A stretch of 64,000 bases of DNA from Hyphomicrobium sp. (lineage in GTDB: Bacteria; Pseudomonadota; Alphaproteobacteria; Rhizobiales; Hyphomicrobiaceae): the NCBI GenBank assembly GCA_022843145.1, contig JALHOF010000019.1, positions 1-64,000 on the forward strand. Direction: 5' to 3'. The notes under the pieces are model-generated. The model worked only from the letters and a program-made list of their open reading frames with translations, made no database searches and had not been told where the DNA came from. Shown piece by piece: positions 52,749 to 60,154 of this stretch (position 1 is the stretch's first letter; the number at the start of each line of letters is the position of its first letter). The translations under genes were made by a program, and so were the position numbers.

Positions 52749-54389
52749 TCAGATGGGAACTTCGATCTTGCTCGATTTCGCACGCGCGCCTTTCAGCCAA
52801 AGCGAAACCAACAGACGCGTGACGGTGACGGCGGTGAACACGGACGTGAAGATGCCGATGGTCAGCGTCACGGCGAAGCCGCGGATCGGTCCGGATCCGA
52901 GCCAGAACATGATGAAGGCCGCAACGAGCGTCGTGAGCTGGCTGTCCGCGATGGTCACGATGGCGCGGGTGAAGCCCGCGTCGATGGCTGCAATCGCGCT
53001 CTTGCCGGCGCGGATCTCTTCGCGGATGCGCTCGAAGATCAGAACGTTGGCGTCGACCGCCATGCCGATCGTCAGCACGAGGCCGGCGATGCCCGGCAGC
53101 GTCAGCGTGGAACCGATCGCCGTCATCAGTGCGACGATCATCAAGCCGTTCACGATCAGTGCGATCGAGGCATAGACGCCGAACGTGCCGTAGGCGGTGA
53201 TCGTCATCACGAACGTCGCGATGGCGCCGATGATGCCCGCGCGCGAACCCGCCGCGATGCTGTCGGCGCCGAGCGACGGGCCGACGGTGCGCTCTTCGAC
53301 GATGGTCAGCTTGGCCGGCAGCGCGCCCGAGCGAAGCTGGATCGCGAGATTGTTGGCGCTCTCGACCGTGAACGAACCCGAGATCTGGCCCGAGCCGCCG
53401 AGGATGGGCTCGCGGATGACAGGCGCGGACAGCACCTTGTCGTCGAGCAAGATGGCGAACGGCGCGCCCACATTTTCGCTCGTGAACTTGCCGAACTTGC
53501 GCGCGCCGGCTTGATTGAAACGGAACGAAATAATCGCCTCGTTCGTGCGCTGGTCGAAGCCCGGCTGTGCGTCGACGAGATCCTCGCCGGTGACGACGGG
53601 CACTTCCTGCAACAGATACGAACCCGTTTCGCCGCGCGTATCGCCCTCGAAAATCTTGAACCCGTTGGGCACACGCGACGCCTTGGCCTCTTCGGCCGAG
53701 GTCTGCGGGTGGACGGAATGGAATGTCAGCTTCGCCGTCTGGCCGATCAGGTCCTTCAGCATCTTGGTATCCTGAAGGCCCGGATACTGGATCAGGATGC
53801 GGTCGCGGCCCTGGCGCACGACAGTCGCCTCGGCGGTGCCGAGGTTGTTGATACGGCGGTTGATGGTTTCGATGGCCGCGCTCATGGCCAGCGACACGCG
53901 ATTGATAATGCCGGGATCGTTGGGCCGCAAAACGATCAAACCGGGGTCAGACCCTTGCGTGACGTCGAGATCGTTGCCCGAGCCGCCGAACACCGCGCTG
54001 CCGATCGGCTGCGCGAGTTTGCGCAGTTCCTTCAGCGCCGCCTCGGTGTCCTCCGGCTTGGTCATGCGAACCTGAACCGCGCCGCCGGTGATCGTGGCGG
54101 GCGTGAAGCCGATCTTCGCTTCACGGGTCTTGTTGAGGTCCAGGAGTGTGCGGCGGGTATCCTCGCGCAGCGTCTTCAGCCAATCCGCCTTCAGCTCTTC
54201 GGTGTCCATGCCGAGCAGGAGATGCGCGCCGCCGCGCAGATCGAGGCCCAGCGCGAGCTGCTTCTGCGGCATGAAAGACGGCCACGACGCCGCCGTTTCC
54301 TTGGCGAAGAAATTCGGCAACGCGAACACCACCGCGGCGAGACACGTCGCCACGATCGCGATGACCTTCCAACGAGCGAAATGCAGCAT
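52749..54389 (-). CDS. secD: Protein translocase subunit SecD
   Basis: 546-aa partner of SecF. One N-terminal segment, GLDLRGGAHLLLGMDTEEL (the P1 D1 motif), the P1 head/base region with GLQDTKMLKDLIGQTAKLTF, then five C-terminal segments with GLVLTIGMAVDANVLIFERI, the family's strongest signature. Start 54389 ATG. Follows yajC in the classic yajC-secD-secF order. Confidence 0.98.
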   Translation of the reverse strand: MLHFARWKVIAIVATCLAAVVFALPNFFAKETAASWPSFMPQKQLALGLDLRGGAHLLLGMDTEELKADWLKTLREDTRRTLLDLNKTREAKIGFTPATITGGAVQVRMTKPEDTEAALKELRKLAQPIGSAVFGGSGNDLDVTQGSDPGLIVLRPNDPGIINRVSLAMSAAIETINRRINNLGTAEATVVRQGRDRILIQYPGLQDTKMLKDLIGQTAKLTFHSVHPQTSAEEAKASRVPNGFKIFEGDTRGETGSYLLQEVPVVTGEDLVDAQPGFDQRTNEAIISFRFNQAGARKFGKFTSENVGAPFAILLDDKVLSAPVIREPILGGSGQISGSFTVESANNLAIQLRSGALPAKLTIVEERTVGPSLGADSIAAGSRAGIIGAIATFVMTITAYGTFGVYASIALIVNGLMIVALMTAIGSTLTLPGIAGLVLTIGMAVDANVLIFERIREEIRAGKSAIAAIDAGFTRAIVTIADSQLTTLVAAFIMFWLGSGPIRGFAVTLTIGIFTSVFTAVTVTRLLVSLWLKGARAKSSKIEVPI

Positions 54390-54511
54390 CGGCTCTTATA
54401 TCTTTCATGAGCCGCCGGCGGGGTGCCGGCGAGTTTCAATTCGCGTGGTTCAACGTGCCTGGCAGTCGAACTGCGGTGCCACCGGCGCGGCCATCCCGCG
54501 CCGCCCGGCCA

Positions 54512-54841
54512 TCATTCCTTGACAGGCTCGCCTTTCGAGCGAACGTCCATCAGCGTGCTGCGCAAAACGCGCACCTTCATCTGGTCGGACAACTCGACCT
54601 CGACCTCGTCGGAATTGTCGGGCACCCGCAGTACCTTGCCGACGAACCCGCCCGAGGTGACGACCGTATCGCCGCGGCGCACCTTCTCGATCATTTCGCG
54701 ATGCTTCTTGGCGCGCTCGGACTGGGGACGAATGACCAGGAAGTAGAAGATCGCCATCATCAGCAGCATCGGAATAAGAAGTCCGGTGAGCGGATCGCTG
54801 GCTCCGGCGCCCTGGGCGTAGGCGGGTTGGATGAAAGTCAT
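54512..54841 (-). CDS. yajC: Preprotein translocase subunit YajC
   Basis: 109-aa single-segment membrane protein associated with SecDF: GLLIPMLLMMAIFYFLVIRP followed by QSERAKKHREMIEKVRRGDT and VVTSGGFVGKVLRV. The start at 54841 (MTFIQPAYAQG) is favoured over 54922 because the family begins with this short N-terminus. Divergent from the DUF815 ATPase gene. Confidence 0.95.
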   Translation of the reverse strand: MTFIQPAYAQGAGASDPLTGLLIPMLLMMAIFYFLVIRPQSERAKKHREMIEKVRRGDTVVTSGGFVGKVLRVPDNSDEVEVELSDQMKVRVLRSTLMDVRSKGEPVKE

Positions 54842-55173
54842 GTCGTTCGCGTTCCTTGGATCGGGCGGCCGGGCGGCAGCCGAATGGTCGAGCCGGGTAA
54901 CCGTGGCAGGTGACGGGGGCATGGCGCGGCACTGCCGACGCGCGACACATGGCGAGCTGGCCCGCCAAATGCAACATCAGCGCGCCCCATACCCCGAATT
55001 CGGGCGGACTATAGTGTCCGGGGCTCCATTTGCAACTGGCACGCGCGCTGCGGCTCGGCACAGACCTGGATCACGGGGCGCGCGACTTGTGAATGCTGGA
55101 GTTTACGCCCCGGGTCGGGCTATAGAGCGCCGTTCTCGCGCCGTATCCCGCTCTGCCCGGAAGGTTCTGGTTC

Positions 55174-56103
55174 ATGTCGCACGACGATGCCCGATTTCTC
55201 GACCCCGGCCTGATCGCCCGCCTCGACCGAATCGCCTCGGCGCTCGAGCGGCTGGCGCCACCCGTCGCACCACCGGTGGACTTCGACGCCGCCGACGCGT
55301 TCGTCTGGCATGCCGACCCGGACGGCTTCCAGCCTGTCCCTAGCGTCAACCGCGTTCCGCTCGAACTGCTCAAGGGCATCTCGCGTGCGGCTGACCAGCT
55401 CATCGACAACACCCTGCGCTTCGCCCGCGGCCTGCCCGCCAACAACGCGCTGTTGTGGGGCGCGCGCGGCATGGGCAAGTCGTCGCTCGTCAAGGCCGCT
55501 CATGCATTTGTTTGCGCTGCCGCCACACAACCAGGCGCGCATCCGGCCGGCTCCCCGGAGGGGAGTCGGATGCGCCAACTAAAGCTGATCGAAATCCACC
55601 GCGAGGACATCGCATCCCTGCCGCGCTGCCTCGCCCGCATGCGCGACAGCGGCCACCGCTTCATCGTGTTCTGCGACGACCTCTCGTTCGACCGCGACGA
55701 CACCAGCTACAAATCGCTGAAGGCCGTGCTCGAGGGCGGCATCGAGGGCCGTCCGGACAACGTGATCTTCTATGCGACGTCCAACCGCCGCCATCTGATG
55801 CCGCGCGACATGATGGAGAACGAGCGTTCGACCGCGATCAATCCATCCGAAGCCGTCGAGGAGAAAGTCTCGCTGTCGGACCGCTTCGGCCTCTGGCTCG
55901 GCTTCCACAACGGCACCCAGGACGACTACCTCGACATGATCCGCGGGTACGTCCGCCACCACGATCTCAAAATCGCTCCCGCCGAGCTGGAGCGCGAGGC
56001 GCTGGAGTGGTCGATCACGCGCGGCGCGCGATCGGGGCGCGTGGCATGGCAGTACATCCAGGACCTCGCCGGCCGCCTCGGCGCGACGCTCAAGAGCGAT
56101 TAG
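55174..56103 (+). CDS. DUF815 AAA-type ATPase
   Basis: 309-aa P-loop ATPase of the DUF815 family, conserved in alphaproteobacteria but of unknown role. Walker A GARGMGKS at 96-103, Walker B FIVFCDDLSFD, then DNVIFYATSNRRHLMPRDMM and SLSDRFGLWLGFHN. Between helix ALVKAAHAF and strand LKLIEIHRED is an unusual insert, about residues 121-135, that coincides with a DNA palindrome at 55534-55576 (see that entry). Start 55174 ATG. Divergent from yajC. Confidence 0.93.
   Translation: MSHDDARFLDPGLIARLDRIASALERLAPPVAPPVDFDAADAFVWHADPDGFQPVPSVNRVPLELLKGISRAADQLIDNTLRFARGLPANNALLWGARGMGKSSLVKAAHAFVCAAATQPGAHPAGSPEGSRMRQLKLIEIHREDIASLPRCLARMRDSGHRFIVFCDDLSFDRDDTSYKSLKAVLEGGIEGRPDNVIFYATSNRRHLMPRDMMENERSTAINPSEAVEEKVSLSDRFGLWLGFHNGTQDDYLDMIRGYVRHHDLKIAPAELEREALEWSITRGARSGRVAWQYIQDLAGRLGATLKSD
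55534..55576. repeat. Palindromic element inside the DUF815 coding sequence
   Basis: 43-nt imperfect palindrome: outer arms GGCGC..ATCCG / CGGATGCGCC and inner arms CTCCCC/GGGGAG around GGA. It encodes the Gly/Pro/Ser-rich insert of about 14 residues in DUF815. It shares GGATGC/GCATCC cores with the 31-nt repeat at 56105 and 57134. It looks like an in-frame palindromic mobile element of the kind called RPE in Rickettsia; that is inference. Confidence 0.5.
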
Positions 56104-56104
56104 C

Positions 56105-56135
56105 GCGCGGATGCGGGTGGGCATCCGAAGCGCAA
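56105..56135. repeat. 31-nt palindromic direct repeat, copy A
   Basis: Begins GCGCGGATGC and ends GCATCCGAAGCGCAA, with complementary CGGATGC/GCATCCG arms and GCGC ends. Identical over 31 nt to 57134-57164. It starts 2 bp after the DUF815 stop and precedes the convergent DUF6644 stop. Confidence 0.85.
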
Positions 56136-56148
56136 TCATTAGGGCCAG

Positions 56149-56643
56149 CTACTTCACATAAGCCATCAACCGCCCGGCTGTGACGATGGCGAGCCACAGC
56201 ACGATCGACAGTGCCGCCGCCGTCTTCGCCGCCCCCGGCGCGTCGGCGTCGCGGTCCCACGCCGGCATGGTGCGGGCGACGCGCGTCTGAAACCACACCG
56301 CATTGAGACCGGCCACGACCAGCAGCAGCATCTTGACGCGAAACGACGTGTTCTCGGCGAACTCGACGGCGTCCGACAGGAACAGCAATACGCCGCTCAT
56401 GAAATTGAGCGCGAAACCGGTCCACACCCACGGCAATAGATGCAGGCCGAGCCGCGACAGCGGCAGATCGCGATGCCAGCCGAGCAGCCGCAGATCATAG
56501 GCGAGGATGGAGCCGAGCACGAGCCCGAGCCCGATCACGTGTGCCGTTTCGAGTGCCGGATAGGCCCACACGCTCTCGCGCACGAATACGGCGGGCGGCG
56601 TCGCATGAAGCCACGTCCACACGCTCGCCACGTCCCCGGACAT
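56149..56643 (-). CDS. DUF6644-family membrane protein
   Basis: 164-aa membrane protein with four segments. Family-like marks are VWAYPALETAHVIGLGLVLG, AYDLRLLGWHRDLPLSRLGL and WTGFALNFMSGVLLFLSDAV, with conserved His residues that may bind heme. It begins 2 bp after the DUF6152 gene, its usual partner. Start 56643. The pair is flanked by 31-nt direct repeats. Confidence 0.85.
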   Translation of the reverse strand: MSGDVASVWTWLHATPPAVFVRESVWAYPALETAHVIGLGLVLGSILAYDLRLLGWHRDLPLSRLGLHLLPWVWTGFALNFMSGVLLFLSDAVEFAENTSFRVKMLLLVVAGLNAVWFQTRVARTMPAWDRDADAPGAAKTAAALSIVLWLAIVTAGRLMAYVK

Positions 56644-56645
56644 GG

Positions 56646-57023
56646 TCAGCGCGCCGTCTTGCGCATGGTGATCGTCGGCCGTCCGTCGAAGGCGATCGTG
56701 CTGAGGCCGACCTCGGCCGACTTCTCGCGCGATGGCCAGCCGGTGAGCGTCGCCTTTGCCCCCTCCTTCAAGATTGCCTCCGTCAAGCCGTTGGCGCGGG
56801 CGACGGAGATGCTCTCGGTCTCGATCGTCCAGCTCGAGCCGCTGGCCTCGAACTGAAAGAAGATGTGCGGGTTGGTGTAGCTGACCGTTCCGACCGTGCC
56901 GGTCAGCTTGGTGAGTTTCGAGCTGTCGTACTTGGTGACATAGGAATGATGCGCGACGGCTGACGGAACGACGGCCGCCACGAGGAGCGCGGCGACGGCG
57001 GCGCGGGATAACTTGCGGGACAT
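56646..57023 (-). CDS. DUF6152-family exported protein
   Basis: 125-aa exported protein: signal peptide KLSRAAVAALLVAAVVPSAV ending AHH, then HHSYVTKYDSSKLTKLTGTV, VSYTNPHIFFQFEASGSSWT and SREKSAEVGLSTIAFDGRPT. The N-terminal His-His after cleavage and the NPH motif are typical of DUF6152 and could bind metal. Start 57023; the frame to 57062 is unsupported. Precedes DUF6644 by 2 bp, suggesting one functional unit. Confidence 0.87.
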   Translation of the reverse strand: MSRKLSRAAVAALLVAAVVPSAVAHHSYVTKYDSSKLTKLTGTVGTVSYTNPHIFFQFEASGSSWTIETESISVARANGLTEAILKEGAKATLTGWPSREKSAEVGLSTIAFDGRPTITMRKTAR

Positions 57024-57133
57024 AACGGGACGAACTCCGCTCGAGAGAAGACCGGCTGGCATAGCAAGCCCGCCCTACCCGTGCCAGGGCCCCAAGCAAA
57101 AGCCGCGCGACGTATCGCGCGGCGGCAACACAA

Positions 57134-57164
57134 GCGCGGATGCGGGTGGGCATCCGAAGCGCAA
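57134..57164. repeat. 31-nt palindromic direct repeat, copy B
   Basis: Same orientation and sequence as 56105-56135, 1,029 bp away. With copy A it brackets the DUF6152/DUF6644 pair exactly. It lies 110 bp upstream of the DUF6152 start. Confidence 0.85.
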
Positions 57165-57191
57165 CCAAAGACCTGCGGATGCGCCATTCGT

Positions 57192-57323
57192 TGCCCCGCC
57201 GCCACCGCGCGTTACGCGCGACGGGCGGCAGAGAGGGTGCCCCGCCGCCACCGCGTTACGCGCGACGGGCGGCAGAGAGAGTGCCCCGCCCGCCACCGCG
57301 CGTTACTCGCAACGAGAGCACGG
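57192..57323. repeat. Tandem repeat of a ~45-bp unit (2 full, 1 degenerate)
   Basis: Units at 57192-57237 (46 bp), 57238-57281 (44 bp) and a degenerate third to 57323. Each begins TGCCCCGCCGCCACCGCG, holds the CGCGCGTTACGCGCG palindrome and ends GGGCGGCAGAGAG. No spacers, so not a CRISPR. It sits between copy B of the 31-nt repeat and the end of the LysM/M23 gene. Confidence 0.8.
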
Positions 57324-57334
57324 CGTGGAAAATC

Positions 57335-58801
57335 CTACATCCGCTCCATGAACGGCGTCGGATCGACCGGCTTCGACCCCTGGCGCAGCTCGAAATGGAG
57401 CTGCGGCTGATCGACTTGCCCGGTCTTGCCGGCCTTGGCGACGATCTGCCCGCGCTTCACGCGCTCGCCGCGTTTGACCAACAGTTCATCGGCGTGGGCA
57501 TAGGCGGTGACCCAACCGTTGTCATGGCGCAGCAGGATCAGATTGCCGTAGCCCTTGAGCTCCGACCCGGCATAGGCGACGACGCCGCCCTCGGCCGCGT
57601 GCACCTCGGTGCCGAGCGGAACGGAGACGTTGACGCCATCGTTGTGCGTGCCGTCGGGACGCGGACCGAACCCGGTCACGACCTTGCCCTTGACCGGCCA
57701 GCGCAGTTTTCCCATCGACGTGGCGGCCGTGCCGGCGGCGGCGGACTTCTCGCCCTTCGACGGCTCGGTGGACGGCGTCACGGCTGCCGGCTTTTCGGCC
57801 GCGCCCGGCGTCACGTCATTGGCCGTATCGCCGCGCGATGCCACCTTCTGGCTGCCATTGATAATCGTCGGCTGCGTCGACGACTGGATCACGCGCGGAG
57901 CCTCCGCCACCGGCTCGACACGAACCGGCGCCGTGTCCGGGTGCGCCGGCACGGGTTCGATCCGTTCCGGCGCTGCGGCCGCGACGGCAGCGCCGCCTTC
58001 GGCCGGCACCTTCAGCGACGTCCCTGGCTTCACCCGGCGCGGATCGGCAATGCCATTGACCTCTTGCAATTCGGCCTGTGACACCTTGTGACGCCGCGCG
58101 ATGACATAAATGCTGTCGCCGGGTTTCACGACATAGCTGCCGTCCCAGTTTGCGGCCTTCGCTGGCGAGCGCGGCGCGGACGGCGCGGGGGCGGCGGCGA
58201 CTTCGACGGGCGGGCGCGACTTGATTCCGGGCCGCATTGGGCCTGCGGACGCCGGCAACACCAGCTTCTGGCCGGGCTTCAGCGCCGGGCCATTAAGGCC
58301 GTTCGCGCTCATCAGCTCAGATAGCGGAACCTTGTGCTTCCGCGACAATCCATACAGCGTATCGCCCGGCTGAACCTCGATGGTCTGGCCACTCGTCGCC
58401 ACCGGCTCGGCGCGTGCGCGTTCGGCCGTCGGCTGCTGCACTTGAGGCGCGCGGCGCGGTTCGGACACGGGTTGCAGCGGCTGCGTATTCATGACCGGCT
58501 CAGGCAGCGCCGCCATGCGGACGCCGCTGTCGCGGTTTGCGGGCGGCGGCGCGTAGCCGCCGTCGGTCGAAGCCGTGTCCTGATCGATCAGGCTCTTTCC
58601 GCCCGACCGCATCGGCACCGTGGGTCGCGGAATTTTCGTCGGAGAGCCGTCCTTGTCGGCGACGCCGAGCCCCGGAAAATCGAAGCGGCCGACATCCGCG
58701 CTGCAGCCTCCTGCAAGCGCTGCCAGCACAAGCACTGCGGCCACGGCCGGCGCTTTGGCCGGGTGGCTCGGATCGAAGCAAGAACGCCGCATACGCATCA
58801 T
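57335..58801 (-). CDS. LysM/LytM (M23-type) lipoprotein, probably a non-catalytic amidase activator (NlpD/DipM-like)
   Basis: 488-aa lipoprotein (lipobox LAGGC, Cys33). Two LysM domains (about 142-184, VQPGDTLYGLSRKHKVPLSE; about 225-267, VKPGDSIYVIARRHKVSQAE) bind peptidoglycan, then a long Pro/Ala/Glu linker and a C-terminal LytM domain (GYGNLILLRHDNGWVTAYAH). The metal site is damaged: the H-x3-D motif reads THNDGVN (Asp replaced by Asn) and the H-x-H reads QLHFEL (first His lost). So, like E. coli NlpD/EnvC and Caulobacter DipM, it likely activates amidases rather than cutting peptidoglycan. Start 58801 has AGAGGTG upstream. Confidence 0.9.
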   Translation of the reverse strand: MMRMRRSCFDPSHPAKAPAVAAVLVLAALAGGCSADVGRFDFPGLGVADKDGSPTKIPRPTVPMRSGGKSLIDQDTASTDGGYAPPPANRDSGVRMAALPEPVMNTQPLQPVSEPRRAPQVQQPTAERARAEPVATSGQTIEVQPGDTLYGLSRKHKVPLSELMSANGLNGPALKPGQKLVLPASAGPMRPGIKSRPPVEVAAAPAPSAPRSPAKAANWDGSYVVKPGDSIYVIARRHKVSQAELQEVNGIADPRRVKPGTSLKVPAEGGAAVAAAAPERIEPVPAHPDTAPVRVEPVAEAPRVIQSSTQPTIINGSQKVASRGDTANDVTPGAAEKPAAVTPSTEPSKGEKSAAAGTAATSMGKLRWPVKGKVVTGFGPRPDGTHNDGVNVSVPLGTEVHAAEGGVVAYAGSELKGYGNLILLRHDNGWVTAYAHADELLVKRGERVKRGQIVAKAGKTGQVDQPQLHFELRQGSKPVDPTPFMERM

Positions 58802-58827
58802 GTTACGCACCTCTACACTCAAGCCGA

Positions 58828-58861
58828 GTTAACCGTTAACGGGTAAACACCCGGTTAACGG
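58828..58861. promoter_or_regulatory. TTAAC-rich inverted repeat upstream of the LysM/LytM gene
   Basis: Three GTTAAC hexamers (58828, 58835, 58854) in 32 bp; the last two lie in a near-perfect inverted repeat CCGTTAACGGG / CCCGGTTAACGG (58833-58861). TTAA-containing sites of this type are bound by the cell-cycle regulator CtrA in alphaproteobacteria (consensus TTAA-N7-TTAA), although the spacing here is not canonical. Located 27-60 bp before the start. Confidence 0.45.
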
Positions 58862-59183
58862 ACGTCGCTCAGCCCCTGTGCCCCAAGCTGGAATGGCTCG
58901 TGCTGAAGTCGCATCCCGCATGTCGTGCCGTTCGGCTCGTCGTCCGGGAAGCGCTCCGTCACGTGTGCGCAGTCAGAAGTACAGTTATCGCGTCCCCGTC
59001 GTCCGCCCTTGCGCCGTCGGCCCCGCGCCTCTGGTGCATCGTGCTTCCGGCTGGGCGGAACCCGGCCGAATGGATGACGGAGTGTGAAACCGGTTGGCCC
59101 GCACCCTCGAGTTAAGCTGTACGCTGTGATTGTGCTGGCTTGTCGACCGGGTTGCGGCGGACCCGTGGCAGGCAACCGGAAAA
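58862..59183. other. Gap between the LysM/LytM gene and surE; no gene seen
   Basis: About 320 bp. Relatives usually carry pcm (protein-L-isoaspartate methyltransferase) at this place; no Pcm-like sequence was recognised in any frame. The large minus-strand ORF that crosses it (58855-59883) is a frame shadow of surE. Confidence 0.55.
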
Positions 59184-59972
59184 TCAGTCCTTCAGTTTTC
59201 CCGGCGCGGGACGAGGGAAGCGCTTGCCGAGCCGCTCCAGCGAGGCCCGGTGCGTGAGATCGACCGACAGCGGCGTAACTGAAATCAGCCCGTGCGCCAT
59301 CGCCCAAAGGTCGGTGTTCTCGACCAGCCGCGACTTCCGCCGCTCGAACCCGAACCAGTAATACGGCGTGCCCCAGGTGTCGGCGCGCTCGTCGATATGC
59401 AGCATCCCCGGATCGCGTTTGCCTTGAGTTGTAATGGCGATGCCGGCCACGCCCTCCGGCGGCAGGTCGGGGAAGTTCACGTTCATCAGCACGCCCGGCG
59501 CGAACGGCTCGGACAAAAGGTCGGTGATCAGCCCCGGCGCGTGCGCCAACGGCGTCTCCCAATGATGCCGGCCCTCGAGATCGAAGCCCATCGACAGGCT
59601 GAGCGCGATCGAGCGGACGCCGAGCAGCGTACCTTCGATGGCGCCCGCGATGGTGCCCGAATAGGTCACGTCCTCGGCGATGTTCGACCCGCGGTTGACA
59701 CCCGACAGCACCAGCGTCGGCGGATCGTCCTTCAGGATGTGGCGCACGCCCATGATGACGCAATCCGTCGGCGTGCCCTTGATCGCGTAGACGCGCTCGT
59801 CGACATCCCTGCACCGCAAAGGCTCGTGCAGCGTGAGCGAATGCGACGCGCCCGACTGGTTCGTCTCCGGCGCCACCACCCACACGTCGTCCGACAGCTT
59901 CGACGCGATTTCGCGCAGCGCATGCAGCCCCGGCGCGTTGATGCCGTCGTCGTTGGTAACGAGAATTCTCAT
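59184..59972 (-). CDS. surE: 5'/3'-nucleotidase SurE
   Basis: 262-aa metal-dependent nucleotidase that removes phosphate from nucleoside monophosphates and short polyphosphates. Signatures: MRILVTNDDGINAPG at the N-terminus (metal-ligand Asp-Asp), NQSGASHSLTL with the Ser ligand, and LVLSGVNRGSN. Start 59972 has GGGGAG upstream; the open frame to 60080 is not homologous. Follows serS in the tatABC-serS-surE order. Confidence 0.97.
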   Translation of the reverse strand: MRILVTNDDGINAPGLHALREIASKLSDDVWVVAPETNQSGASHSLTLHEPLRCRDVDERVYAIKGTPTDCVIMGVRHILKDDPPTLVLSGVNRGSNIAEDVTYSGTIAGAIEGTLLGVRSIALSLSMGFDLEGRHHWETPLAHAPGLITDLLSEPFAPGVLMNVNFPDLPPEGVAGIAITTQGKRDPGMLHIDERADTWGTPYYWFGFERRKSRLVENTDLWAMAHGLISVTPLSVDLTHRASLERLGKRFPRPAPGKLKD

Positions 59973-60038
59973 TCGTCTACTCCCCGCCCCCAACACAGCC
60001 TCGCGATTACGAAGCCGCTCGCTTTGAACCATCCGCGT

Positions 60039-60154
60039 GTCATCCCGGCACTTGTTGCCGGGATCCAGCTCACCGCGCATGACGCAGGCTGTGGCCCGAT
60101 GGATCCCGGGGAGTCATGTCGGAGACATGCTCCGCATCGGCCCCGGGATGTCAC
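60039..60154. repeat. Dispersed palindromic repeat between surE and serS
   Basis: A 116-bp element with near-inverted ends (TGTCATCCCGG ... CCGGGATGTCAC) and internal hairpins CCCGGCA/TGCCGGG and GACATGCTCC-like arms. GTCATCCCGG...GGGATCC units of this kind are a common interspersed repeat in Rhizobiales intergenic DNA. It abuts the serS stop and may act as a transcript-end structure. Confidence 0.75.

Noticed and set aside
52161-54410. 749-codon plus-strand ORF opposite secF/secD
   Set aside because: Antisense shadow of SecD/SecF with no recognisable motif or ribosome site.
57192-57323. CRISPR-like array
   Set aside because: Repeat units are contiguous with no spacers, only two to three copies and no cas genes.
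58855-59883. 342-codon minus-strand ORF across the surE region
   Set aside because: Alternative frame of surE; stops resembling any protein and overlaps conserved SurE motifs.
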